Shown here in pieces: positions 41,137 to 49,763 of a stretch of 64,000 bases of DNA. The notes beneath the pieces were generated by a model. It saw only the letters and a program-made list of their open reading frames with translations, was not told the DNA's origin and did no database searches. Made by a program: the position numbers and the translations under genes. Origin of the DNA: JAOACQ01 sp049968515. GTDB taxonomy: Bacteria > Spirochaetota > Brevinematia > Brevinematales > JAOACQ01. Within the stretch, counting starts at the first letter, position 1. Each line of letters opens with the position of its first letter. Where the stretch lies: assembly GCA_049968515.1 (NCBI GenBank), contig JBMFQR010000002.1:1-64000 (forward strand), given 5' to 3'.

Positions 41137-42231
41137 ATGATAGATATATTTTTTATTTTTCTTGCTTTACTTGGCTTTTTAAAAATATTCAACTTTTATT
41201 ATTTTAATAAAAATTTTAAATACAAAACAAAAAATCCTTCTCTTATTTCAATAATCATTCCAGCAAGAAATGAGGAAAAAAGACTGGAAAATTTACTTAA
41301 ATCTATTCCTGACAATACAAAATATCCCATAGAAATAATTATAGTTGACGATAATTCGATTGACAATACCTTATCGATTGCAAAAAAATACGGGGCAAAA
41401 ATTGTTAAAGTTAAGGATTTTTTTGATGAAGAAGGTAAAAATATTGCCTGTTATACGGGAGCGTTAAACTCAAAAGGAGATTATCTTCTTTTTATTGATG
41501 CAGATGTGTTTTTTGAAAATGCTGCTTTTGATTATATTTTTAAAAACATTCCAGAAGATGGAATTTTAACAATCCAGCCATATCACCAAACTGAAAAATT
41601 CTACGAACAATTTTCTTTATACTCAAATCTTATAGTTCTGCTTGGGCTTGATATAGGAAAAATTAAAAGCCCAAACATTATAAAGAATGGGTATTTTGGC
41701 CCATTTTTTCTTATTAAAAGAGAAGATTATTTTAAAATAGATGGTCATAATAGCATTAAAAATAGCATAATAGAAGACATGGAACTTGGCAAAAAATTGG
41801 CGGAAGCAGGCTTAAAAATATACTCTATACCTCATAAAAAATTTATAAAATTCAGAATGTATCCCGAGGGATTCAAAAGTCTTGTCAATGGATGGACAAA
41901 AAATATGGCTTCAGGCGCAATGAAATCTTCTATTTCTACAATAATCATAATCACAGGAATATTTGCCTCTTCATTAATTATTCCAATAAATCTGGTAAAA
42001 AACATCATTATAATGAATTATTTTAATATTTTGCTTTATGTTATTTTTCATTTTTTATATTCAGTTTCGCTATTCTTATCAGTAAGAAATGTTGGTAATT
42101 TTAAATTTATAAGTTGCTTTTTATATCCCGTATTCTCAATCTTCTACATTTTTATATTGCTATCCTCTTTTCTCATAACAATCTTTAATCTTAAAATTAA
42201 TTGGCGAGGAAGGAGAATAAAAATAAGATGA
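41137..42231 (+). CDS. CrtQ-like family 2 glycosyltransferase
   Basis: I prefer ATG 41137; the TTG frame from 41101 adds 12 residues. The 364-residue product is an inner-membrane GT2: N-terminal helix (about 1-22), the SIIIPARNEEKRL start of the GT-A domain (about 38-50), DDNSID, and the metal motif DAD at 121-123, then VQPYH, FGPFFLIKREDYFKIDGH, EDMELGKKL and four C-terminal helices. These motifs follow, in order, those I recall for staphylococcal CrtQ (4,4'-diaponeurosporenoate glycosyltransferase). No carotenoid-synthesis gene is in the window, so the acceptor may be another lipid. It overlaps the acyltransferase gene (ATGA). Confidence 0.75.
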   Translation: MIDIFFIFLALLGFLKIFNFYYFNKNFKYKTKNPSLISIIIPARNEEKRLENLLKSIPDNTKYPIEIIIVDDNSIDNTLSIAKKYGAKIVKVKDFFDEEGKNIACYTGALNSKGDYLLFIDADVFFENAAFDYIFKNIPEDGILTIQPYHQTEKFYEQFSLYSNLIVLLGLDIGKIKSPNIIKNGYFGPFFLIKREDYFKIDGHNSIKNSIIEDMELGKKLAEAGLKIYSIPHKKFIKFRMYPEGFKSLVNGWTKNMASGAMKSSISTIIIITGIFASSLIIPINLVKNIIIMNYFNILLYVIFHFLYSVSLFLSVRNVGNFKFISCFLYPVFSIFYIFILLSSFLITIFNLKINWRGRRIKIR

Positions 42232-42731
42232 AAGAGGTTTTATTTTATATCTTAATAAACTCTCTATTTTGGATAATTATTCATTTCCTTAGCGGATTTA
42301 TAGTGCATTTGATCCCCTCAAAATTTTACAAACCTCAAAGGTGGCTTTTTAAAAAAAGATGGTGGGAATTTGATGGGAAGCTTTATACAAAACTCTTTCT
42401 GGTAAAAAAATGGAAAGATAAAGTTCCTGAAGCCGGCGAGCTTTTCAAAATAAACCCCTTCAGCAAAAAAAATCTAAAATCTTTAGAAAAAAGCTATCTA
42501 AAAAGATTCTTACTTGAAACCTGTAGAGCTGAACTATCTCACTTGTTACCTATACTTTTCTTTCCTTTATGTATTCCCTGGAACCCCGGCATAGCAAAAT
42601 GGATAATGCTTGCCTACGCACTTTTTGCAAATTTTCCATTCATTATCATTCAAAGATATAACAGAATAAGACTTGAAAAAATCTTGAAATATAATAAGTT
42701 AGTTTTGCACAATTCCTCATTTTTACCCTAA
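42228..42731 (+). CDS. CrtO-like glycolipid acyltransferase
   Basis: A 167-residue membrane protein. It matches, in order, the features I recall for glycosyl-4,4'-diaponeurosporenoate acyltransferase: an N-terminal helix, FYKPQRWLFKKRWWEFDGKLYTKLFLVKKWKD (about 37-68), ETCRAELSHLLPILFF (about 103-120) and ANFPFIIIQRYNR (about 142-154). It would acylate the sugar placed by the CrtQ-like enzyme. Coupled to that gene by a 4-nt overlap. A truncated repeat copy follows 18 nt after the stop. Confidence 0.75.
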   Translation: MKEVLFYILINSLFWIIIHFLSGFIVHLIPSKFYKPQRWLFKKRWWEFDGKLYTKLFLVKKWKDKVPEAGELFKINPFSKKNLKSLEKSYLKRFLLETCRAELSHLLPILFFPLCIPWNPGIAKWIMLAYALFANFPFIIIQRYNRIRLEKILKYNKLVLHNSSFLP

Positions 42732-42749
42732 ATCTGTCAAAGTCGGGAA

Positions 42750-42884
42750 AAACCTTTATCAAAATGTAAATCTTACCTTTGATATCAAATATTCTATCAA
42801 CGACTTAACAGGCCTTGAAATTATAAAGTTCGAGACTCTGTATTACGCTTTACAGCTGGAGGTAAGGTATTGAAATACTTTTAT
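42750..42884 (+). repeat. 135-bp direct repeat, copy 2 (relic of barrel gene end)
   Basis: Carries the 3' end of the barrel gene without its body, including the Arg-Tyr-stop end, so it is a non-functional relic. The two copies bracket the crtQ/crtO-like genes at a spacing of 1866 nt. The match ends abruptly on both sides, the mark of a duplication junction. Confidence 0.9.
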
Positions 42885-42965
42885 CTCCATACCAATCTTA
42901 AAAATTGACTTTTTTAAATAAATAAATATAAAATAAATCTGTGATGTCTACATAAAGAGAAATAT

Positions 42966-43985
42966 ATGATTGAGGAAAAGATTACCACACCTGCACTTTT
43001 AAGTGAAGACATTGATGAAACCTTAAGACCATCTTCCTTTGCCGATTTTATAGGTCAGGAAAAAGTAAAGGATAACATAAAAGTCTTTGTTGAGGCTGCT
43101 AAAATCAGAAAGATGGCATTAGACCATGTGATTTTTTATGGACCGCCGGGGCTTGGAAAAACCACCCTTGCTAAGATAGTTGCAAATGAGTTAAATAGAA
43201 ATATTAAAATCACATCCGCTCCTGCAGTTGAAAAGCAAGGAGATCTAATAGCAATCCTCACCACGCTGGAAGAAGGCGACATAATCTTTATTGATGAAAT
43301 TCACAGGCTGAAAAAAAATCTTGAAGAAGTTCTCTACTCCGCTATGGAGGACTTTAAGGTGGACATAATTATTGGAGAGGGGACGGGTGCAAGGACAATA
43401 AGAATAGGACTTCCCCACTTTACACTGATAGGTGCAACCACAAGGATTGGTTCCCTCACAGGGCCAATGAGATCAAGATTCGGAATTATAGAGAGACTCG
43501 ATTTTTACGATACAGAAAGTTTAAAAAAGATTGTCAAAAGAAGCTCGAATATCCTAAAGATTAACATTTCAGATGATGCTGTTTACGAAATCGCCCGGAG
43601 GTCAAGGGGAACACCAAGGATTGCCAACAGATTATTAAAGAGAGTGGCTGATTTTGCCCTTGTTGAAAATCTTAAAAACATCGAAAAAGACTTTTCTGAT
43701 TATGCCTTAAAAAAACTCGATGTGGATGAAAAAGGCCTTGACGCAATGGACAGAAGGATTCTTGAGATAATCATCAAACAATACAATGGAGGTCCTGTTG
43801 GTCTGTCGGCAATTTCAGCAACAATAAACGAAGATATTGAAACACTTGAGGATGTATACGAACCATTTTTGATTCAACAGGGGTTCTTACTCAGAACACC
43901 GAGGGGAAGAATGGCATCAAAATTAGCCTATGAACATCTCGGAATAAAATATGTCCCTGAGGAGAAAGAGCTTACATTATTTTAG
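42966..43985 (+). CDS. ruvB: Holliday junction branch migration helicase RuvB
   Basis: A 339-residue AAA+ motor that drives branch migration with RuvA. N-terminal RPSSFADFIGQ, Walker A GPPGLGKTT (about 58-66), Walker B IIFIDEIHRL (about 106-115), IGATTRIGSLTGPMRSRFG with the arginine finger region, and the winged-helix domain at the C-terminus (GPVGLSAIS..., TPRGRMAS). Length is standard. ruvA and ruvC are not adjacent. It converges with pyk, overlapping by 4 nt. Confidence 0.96.
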   Translation: MIEEKITTPALLSEDIDETLRPSSFADFIGQEKVKDNIKVFVEAAKIRKMALDHVIFYGPPGLGKTTLAKIVANELNRNIKITSAPAVEKQGDLIAILTTLEEGDIIFIDEIHRLKKNLEEVLYSAMEDFKVDIIIGEGTGARTIRIGLPHFTLIGATTRIGSLTGPMRSRFGIIERLDFYDTESLKKIVKRSSNILKINISDDAVYEIARRSRGTPRIANRLLKRVADFALVENLKNIEKDFSDYALKKLDVDEKGLDAMDRRILEIIIKQYNGGPVGLSAISATINEDIETLEDVYEPFLIQQGFLLRTPRGRMASKLAYEHLGIKYVPEEKELTLF

Positions 43986-45439
43986 ATCTTTACAACCTTT
44001 ATCATATTTGTGCTGCCTGTTACACCCACAGGAACACCAGCAGTAATTACAATAAAATCCCCTTCTTTCACAATCTTCTTGAACCTCAATAATTCACTTG
44101 CTCCTTCAAGCAATTCATCAACACTCTTCACAAAGCCAATCTCAATGGGTGTAACGCCCCATACAAGAGAAAGCCTTCTGGCCGTAGACTTATGAGGAGT
44201 AAAGGCAATGTTGGGAATTAATGGCCTGTATTTTGAAATCATCTTTGCAGTATTACCACTATTTGTAAAGCAGGTGATGTATTTAGCACATATCTTTTCT
44301 GCAACCTCAATTGTAGCAAAAGTTGTTGCTTCTTCAATATTTGACCTCGTGATTTCTATAAGTTCTTCCTCCGTTAGATTCCTTTTTAGCTCAACAGACT
44401 TGAATATTGCACTTTCCTCAACATACTTTGCAATTTCCTTCATAATCCTTACAGCTTCAACAGGATATTTTCCTACAGCCGTCTCACCTGAAAGCATAAG
44501 TGCATCCGTACCATCAAGTATAGCATTTGCTATATCTGCTGCCTCAGCTCTTGTAGGGCGGGGATTATTTATCATAGACTCAAGCATCTGCGTGGCTGTA
44601 ATAACTGGCTTACCGGCAAGGTTGGATTTTCGTATTATCTTCTTCTGTAATACAGGAACCTCCTGTGGAGAGGTCTCGACACCTAAATCCCCCCTTGCAA
44701 CCATTATTGCATCGGCGACATCAATAATATTGTCTATGTCAAGAACAGCCTCTGGCTTTTCTATCTTTGCAATTACCGGAATAATTTTAAAGTATTCCTT
44801 ATACATAAGATCTTTTAGCTCTTTTACATCCGCACTATTTCTCACGAAGGAGAGAGCTACATACTCGATTTCATTCTCAAAGGCAAATTTTATATCTCTA
44901 ACGTCTTTAGAAGTTAGGGAAGAAATTTTCAACTTTACGTGGGGAAGATTAACCCCTTTTCTCTCCTTTAGAATTCCACCATCTATCACATCTGTATGTA
45001 TATTTTTTCCATCAACCCTTTTTACCTTAAGTTCAATTAGCCCATCATCTATTAAAATTCTTGCTCCAGCGAAGATTTCATTATGCAGGTTGTCATAATC
45101 TATAGAAACCATCTTTTTTCCATCTATATTTCCACCAGTAATCTTATCAGTCGTAATAATTAGCTCGTCCCCTTCAGAGAGTTCCATCATCTTATTCTCT
45201 ATTTCATTTATCCTAATTTTAGGTCCCTGCAAATCCTGAAAAACCGCAACGGGTCTGTTTAGTTCTTCAGAGGTCCTTCGGATTATCTCAAGAGATGAAA
45301 TATGGTCTTCAAGAGAACCATGAGAAAAGTTAAGCCTGAAAACGTCTGTGCCTTCAAGAATAAAAGCCTTTATTGTCTTTTCATCACTTGACACAGGACC
45401 AATTGTAGCAACAATTTTAGTGAATTTTTCATTCAGCAT
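43982..45439 (-). CDS. pyk: Pyruvate kinase
   Basis: Last step of glycolysis, phosphoenolpyruvate plus ADP to pyruvate plus ATP. The 485-residue product carries RLNFSHGSLEDH near the start, the catalytic IAKIEKPEAV (about 224-233) and the signature IMVARGDLGVE (about 244-254), MLESM and PTRAEAADIANAILDG. The C-terminal domain is a standard pyruvate kinase C-domain; there is no extra PEP-utiliser domain. A single DUF502 gene follows on the same strand upstream. Confidence 0.95.
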   Translation of the reverse strand: MLNEKFTKIVATIGPVSSDEKTIKAFILEGTDVFRLNFSHGSLEDHISSLEIIRRTSEELNRPVAVFQDLQGPKIRINEIENKMMELSEGDELIITTDKITGGNIDGKKMVSIDYDNLHNEIFAGARILIDDGLIELKVKRVDGKNIHTDVIDGGILKERKGVNLPHVKLKISSLTSKDVRDIKFAFENEIEYVALSFVRNSADVKELKDLMYKEYFKIIPVIAKIEKPEAVLDIDNIIDVADAIMVARGDLGVETSPQEVPVLQKKIIRKSNLAGKPVITATQMLESMINNPRPTRAEAADIANAILDGTDALMLSGETAVGKYPVEAVRIMKEIAKYVEESAIFKSVELKRNLTEEELIEITRSNIEEATTFATIEVAEKICAKYITCFTNSGNTAKMISKYRPLIPNIAFTPHKSTARRLSLVWGVTPIEIGFVKSVDELLEGASELLRFKKIVKEGDFIVITAGVPVGVTGSTNMIKVVKI

Positions 45440-45456
45440 TTTCCCCTCTGATAAAA

Positions 45457-46089
45457 TTATTTATCTTTTTTGTCTTCTGCAACAGAACCAACAAAAACAA
45501 CAAATTTTAAAGCCTCTTCTATAGAAATGTCAATTTTTTTAAGTTTCTCCTTCTCCACCAGAAGAGTAAAACCAGTTGTCGGATTTGGAGATGTGGGAAC
45601 AAATACAGAATAAAATTCCTTTCCCTCTTCACTAAAAATCTTCTTTTCAATCTTCGAAGTTATAAAACCCACAGTCCAGCATCCAGCTATCGGAAATTCT
45701 ACAAGAACGACAGAAGAAAAGTTAGAAGGTCTTTCTTTCAAAACAATCTTTGAAAACTGTTTTAATGATTCATAAAAGGTCTTAAAGATAGGTATTAAAG
45801 AAAAAATTCTATCAAAAACTGATTGTATCATTCTGCCTAAGAATGAGTTTACAAAAAGCCCGAAGAGGACAATAAGAAACAAAACAACCAGAAATGCTGC
45901 TACTGTCACTCCAAGCTTTACGAATGGCATTGTCCTTATTTCTACAGGTATAAAAAAAATTGCAAAATTAAATATTCCATAAAACCACTTGAAGATAAAA
46001 TATATAAACCAGAACATTATGATGATGGGAAGTATGAAGATAAGTCCTTCAACAAATGAGTTTCTGATACCACGAAGAAACTTTTTCAT
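45457..46089 (-). CDS. DUF502 family membrane protein
   Basis: A 210-residue inner-membrane protein of the DUF502 family. It has two strong hydrophobic hairpin helices (about 15-45 and 55-90) followed by a soluble domain with IPIFKTFYESLKQFSKIVL, PIAGCWTVGFIT and VFVPTSPNPTTGFTLLV, which are typical family motifs. Function is unknown; such genes occur in diverse bacteria, often with housekeeping genes. It lies 4 nt after rmlD and 17 nt before pyk, consistent with one transcript. Confidence 0.85.
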   Translation of the reverse strand: MKKFLRGIRNSFVEGLIFILPIIIMFWFIYFIFKWFYGIFNFAIFFIPVEIRTMPFVKLGVTVAAFLVVLFLIVLFGLFVNSFLGRMIQSVFDRIFSLIPIFKTFYESLKQFSKIVLKERPSNFSSVVLVEFPIAGCWTVGFITSKIEKKIFSEEGKEFYSVFVPTSPNPTTGFTLLVEKEKLKKIDISIEEALKFVVFVGSVAEDKKDK

Positions 46090-46093
46090 TTAA

Positions 46094-46951
46094 CTACCCT
46101 TTCAGTTTATTAATACATACACTTAGCGAGTCCTTCCAGTAAGGGATCTTTATCCCAAGCAAACTTTTTATCTTTTTTTTATTAAGAACACTGTATGGAG
46201 GCCTTTTAGCAGGTGTGGGATAATCCTTTGTCTCAATGGGAATTATCTCACATTCAATTCCTTTCATCCCGCAAATTTCGACAGCGAAATCATACCAACT
46301 TGCAATCCCTTCATTGCTGAAATGCAGTATCTCCTTTTTGCCCTTCTCAATCTTATCTGTAAGGACTAAAATCGTTCTTGCAAGGTCACTTGCATAAGTA
46401 GGAGTACCAACCTGGTCAAACACTACATTCAATTTCTTTCTTTCCTCTGCAAGCCTGATTATAGTTTTTACAAAATTATTTCCGTATGATGAATATAGCC
46501 AACTTGTTCTTATTACATAAAGAGTTCTGGCCTCTGAAAACGCAGCATTTTCACCTTCCAGCTTTGATTTTCCATATACAGAAATGGGATTTGTGCTATC
46601 CTCCTCAACATAAGGGGTGTTTTTGCTTCCATCAAAAACAAAATCCGTCGATATGTGGATTAATACCCCATTATTTTTATTTATTGCTTTAGCTAACTTA
46701 TAGACAGCATCTCTATTTATTCTATAAGCAAGCTCCACTTCACTCTCTGCCCTATCCACTGCGGTATATGCAGCACAGTTGATTATTAAATCTATGCGAT
46801 TTGATATCACAAAAGACTCAACACTTTCATAATCTGTTATATCAAGCTCCTCTATATCTGTAAAGAAAAACTCTTTGTCTTTAGCAGAAAATGAAAGCTC
46901 TCTCAATTCGTTCCCGAGTTGCCCTTTTGCCCCTGTGACAAGGATTTTCAT
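46094..46951 (-). CDS. rmlD: dTDP-4-dehydrorhamnose reductase
   Basis: NADPH-dependent reductase of dTDP-L-rhamnose synthesis; 285 residues. Rossmann motif GAKGQLG (7-13), catalytic Ser-Thr-Tyr region with ISTDFVFDG and the YGKSKLEGE (Tyr-x-x-x-Lys) motif, and PTYASDLA near 185. It overlaps rmlC by 0-1 nt (rmlC stop at 46952). rmlA and rmlB are absent here, so dTDP-rhamnose synthesis would need them elsewhere. Confidence 0.93.
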   Translation of the reverse strand: MKILVTGAKGQLGNELRELSFSAKDKEFFFTDIEELDITDYESVESFVISNRIDLIINCAAYTAVDRAESEVELAYRINRDAVYKLAKAINKNNGVLIHISTDFVFDGSKNTPYVEEDSTNPISVYGKSKLEGENAAFSEARTLYVIRTSWLYSSYGNNFVKTIIRLAEERKKLNVVFDQVGTPTYASDLARTILVLTDKIEKGKKEILHFSNEGIASWYDFAVEICGMKGIECEIIPIETKDYPTPAKRPPYSVLNKKKIKSLLGIKIPYWKDSLSVCINKLKG

Positions 46952-47515
46952 TTACTCTCCTCCATAAACAAAATTTAACTCTGCATCTTTAAGTAAGGGA
47001 AGATTTTTATCCTTTTCTGAAAGAATAAGCTCTGATGCATCAAGTGGCCATTCTATGCCAATCTCAGGATCATCAAATCTTATTCCCCTATCAGCTTCTC
47101 TATTATAATAATTATCACATTTGTAGAAAAATTCTGCAAACTCACTCAGCACAACAAAGCCATGAGCAAAACCTTTCGGGATAAAGAATTGCAATCTATT
47201 ACTTTCAGATAACTCCATACCAAAATACTTTTTGTAAGTGGGAGAGTTCTTTCTTAAATCAACAGCAACATCCCATACTTTTCCTCTGATAACTCTTACA
47301 AGCTTTGATTGTGCAAACGGCTCAACCTGATAGTGTAAGCCTCTTAGCACACCATATTTTGAGCCAGACTGGTTGTCCTGGACAAAAGTCACCCTGATGC
47401 CAGCCTTTTCCAAAACTCTACTATTATAGCTTTCAAAAAAATAACCTCGATTGTCTTCATATACATCCAGTTTAAAAACTATAAGCCCCGGAATTCCAGT
47501 TTCAATTACTTCCAT
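46952..47515 (-). CDS. rmlC: dTDP-4-dehydrorhamnose 3,5-epimerase
   Basis: Cupin epimerase, 187 residues, acting before RmlD. Typical motifs: DNRGYFFESYN near the start, VQDNQSGSKYGVLRGLHYQ (catalytic His in GLHYQ), VRVIRGKVWDVAVDLR, and IPKGFAHGFVVLSE with a second His. Immediately upstream of rmlD. Used for rhamnose-containing surface polysaccharide or glycolipid. Confidence 0.95.
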   Translation of the reverse strand: MEVIETGIPGLIVFKLDVYEDNRGYFFESYNSRVLEKAGIRVTFVQDNQSGSKYGVLRGLHYQVEPFAQSKLVRVIRGKVWDVAVDLRKNSPTYKKYFGMELSESNRLQFFIPKGFAHGFVVLSEFAEFFYKCDNYYNREADRGIRFDDPEIGIEWPLDASELILSEKDKNLPLLKDAELNFVYGGE

Positions 47516-47525
47516 ATTTCTATCC

Positions 47526-49196
47526 TCAATATCTGAAATTCAAGCTCGCAAAAATATTTCTTTCATTGCCAATCATTATTCCAAAATATATGTCCTCTGA
47601 ATTAAGTGCTACTGCCGTCATACCCATTGAAATTACACTTGAAAGCAGAAAGAAGTTAAAATATACCTTCTTTCTATCTTCATAATACTCGTACAAAATC
47701 TTGCTGTCATTTTTCCCATATGAAACATATTCGTCTTTATAATACTCAGAAAGATAATGTGAATATATGTTCATTCCAAGCATATAGATTGTTGTCCCCC
47801 AGCAGAAAAAAGAGGCATTCCACAAAGTCTGTCTTAAAGGAAGGGGACTACCCAATTCATTCTTGAAGCTCGCATTTATCATAAGATTATCATCTGGTCT
47901 GTTGAGTACAAAACTATGATAAAATGGGGCAAGATTTGTATTAGTTGAATATATAGAAACACGATGCTTTTCAAAAAGAGTAAGATTGGATACAACAAGG
48001 GGTGTTTTCCCAATATACTGTGAATCAATAAAAACCCTTGAGGCCGGGTGAACTGAATTAAATTTCACCACACCACCTACAACATTTTCCTTAAGATTCT
48101 GGAAAACAACATTTGTAAGCTCTTCCAATATCTTCACATTTAAAATAACCTGCTTATAACCCTGTTTTGAAAATGTTATTCTATGGCTTCCGACCAGCAC
48201 AGAAGGAAAATATAGAGGCGTCCTACCGATAAAAACCCCATCAAGATAAATGCTAACATCATCGGGTTCACTCCTGACAATTAAATCCCCACAGGGTTTA
48301 TTTAGAAGCTTCCTACGAAAAGTTTTTATGAATGCTGTCATTTCTTCATGTATTAAGTCCTCTCTTGCTCTGATTGTATAATTAAAAACATTTGTAGAAA
48401 GTAGAAAATTAGAAGAAATAATTTCAATCTCAACAGATCTTGGTCCACTTTTTGTATCCTTAAAAATCTTATAGCTCCCACTCAGTGTTATATAAAATTT
48501 ATAATTTGTGAGAAAAGAAAGATTGGTAAGACCTTCTTCCTTGCTCTTGTTTTCGAGCTTCACCGGAAAATAGCAAGCCTCTGAAATAAACTCGGGTATT
48601 TCATTCGAAAGCATAAGAAAGAAGCTTTTAGTCTCAAGTACTGTCAAATTTGTTTTTATTATATTTGATATTGTATAATTCGTAAAATAATTTGTAATAG
48701 TATTGGTTAAATAGACCAATTCTATTTTTGTTTTTTTCTTCCCTGTTGTTACAATGTTTGTCTGTATTGCCTCAATGTTCGTGATTTTAAAAAAGACATT
48801 TGTTACAAACTGCGTGATTGTTGTATCAAAATTGGTAACATAACTATAAAAGTATGAATTTTTATTGTTTATCAATTTCAATAAATCAGACGGCATTTTA
48901 ATGTTATTATAATCAACTGGTAAGTAAGCATGCTCATATTCCAATGTCCCAGTATATTGTTCTATAAGGTCTGGAATAGCCACACTTAAATAATCAATCT
49001 CCTCATTTTTGGATTTATTTTCAAAACTGAAAATAAATATAGTCACATTTTCTGGCAAAGTGCTGGCAATCTTCAATTTTAAATCTTTTTTTTGCTTTTC
49101 TATTTCTTCCTTTGAAAATCTTTCAAGACAGCTAAAAAAAAGAAGTATAAAAATAAAAGTAAGCCATTTGAAATTTACATATTTCATTCCACTCAA
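47526..49196 (-). CDS. PEGA-domain lipoprotein with C-terminal membrane segments
   Basis: A 556-residue lipoprotein: signal and lipobox LFFSC near residue 22, an N-terminal domain with IFIFSFENKSKNEEIDYLSVAIPDLIEQY (about 53-82) of the FlgO/CsgG-like type, a Thr/Asn-rich stretch, two PEGA repeats (about 300-420: GDLIVRSEPDDVSIYLDG, GGVVKFNSVHPASRVFIDS), and C-terminal hydrophobic helices ending NFRY. The same domain order is seen in the broken protein at 1707-3027. It sits between rmlC and folA. Probably an outer-membrane-attached surface protein. Confidence 0.75.
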   Translation of the reverse strand: MSGMKYVNFKWLTFIFILLFFSCLERFSKEEIEKQKKDLKLKIASTLPENVTIFIFSFENKSKNEEIDYLSVAIPDLIEQYTGTLEYEHAYLPVDYNNIKMPSDLLKLINNKNSYFYSYVTNFDTTITQFVTNVFFKITNIEAIQTNIVTTGKKKTKIELVYLTNTITNYFTNYTISNIIKTNLTVLETKSFFLMLSNEIPEFISEACYFPVKLENKSKEEGLTNLSFLTNYKFYITLSGSYKIFKDTKSGPRSVEIEIISSNFLLSTNVFNYTIRAREDLIHEEMTAFIKTFRRKLLNKPCGDLIVRSEPDDVSIYLDGVFIGRTPLYFPSVLVGSHRITFSKQGYKQVILNVKILEELTNVVFQNLKENVVGGVVKFNSVHPASRVFIDSQYIGKTPLVVSNLTLFEKHRVSIYSTNTNLAPFYHSFVLNRPDDNLMINASFKNELGSPLPLRQTLWNASFFCWGTTIYMLGMNIYSHYLSEYYKDEYVSYGKNDSKILYEYYEDRKKVYFNFFLLSSVISMGMTAVALNSEDIYFGIMIGNERNIFASLNFRY

Positions 49197-49246
49197 AACT
49201 CCCTGATATATTATAACTTTATAAGGGTAAAAAGTAAAAAAACAAC

Positions 49247-49762
49247 TTATTTAGCTTCGCCATGAATTGAAAAAAAGTTTTTACCAACTTTCAGTCTCGA
49301 ATAAATTATGAAATAGAGACTAAAGCCTCTGGAGGAAAATGAATTTTTGTATAATATTTCCCATTCACACGAAGAAAAATGAGGAAAAAATTTATTGCCC
49401 TGAAACTCAGAATCAATATAAGTCAAATAGATTTTATCCGCTATAGGAAGAAAAAGTCTATAAATCTCTTCGCCACCAATTACAAAAACCCTTTCTCCCT
49501 CTGCCAATCTTAATGCCTCATTCAGGGAATGGGCAACAAAAACCCCTTCTACCACAAGATTATCATCCCTTGTAAGCACGATATTTTTCCTTCTATCGAG
49601 AGGTTTTTTAATTGCTTCAAAGGTTTTCCTGCCCATTATTACAGAATGATTTAAGGTAAAATGTCTGAAAATTCTTCTATCGAGAGGAATATCCCAGGGA
49701 ATGGAATCATCAAGACCAATATGAAACTTTCTATCCACTGCCCCTATAAGTATGATTTCCAT
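49247..49762 (-). CDS. folA: Dihydrofolate reductase
   Basis: A 171-residue NADPH-dependent enzyme regenerating tetrahydrofolate. Conserved residues: IPWDIPLD with Trp23 and catalytic Asp28, MGRKTFEAI, the VFVIGGEEIYRLFLP cofactor loop, and LTYIDSEFQGNKFFP. Length is normal. Starts 1 nt after the end of the WG-repeat gene (49764). Works with folK at 25450. Confidence 0.93.
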   Translation of the reverse strand: MEIILIGAVDRKFHIGLDDSIPWDIPLDRRIFRHFTLNHSVIMGRKTFEAIKKPLDRRKNIVLTRDDNLVVEGVFVAHSLNEALRLAEGERVFVIGGEEIYRLFLPIADKIYLTYIDSEFQGNKFFPHFSSCEWEILYKNSFSSRGFSLYFIIYSRLKVGKNFFSIHGEAK

Positions 49763-49763
49763 A

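Noticed and set aside
41137..42731. Complete staphyloxanthin (carotenoid) pathway
   Set aside because: Only the glycosyltransferase and acyltransferase types are present; synthase, desaturase and oxidase genes are missing.
44208..45098. 296-codon plus-strand frame opposite pyk
   Set aside because: It is an antisense shadow of pyruvate kinase, Ser-rich with no ribosome binding site.
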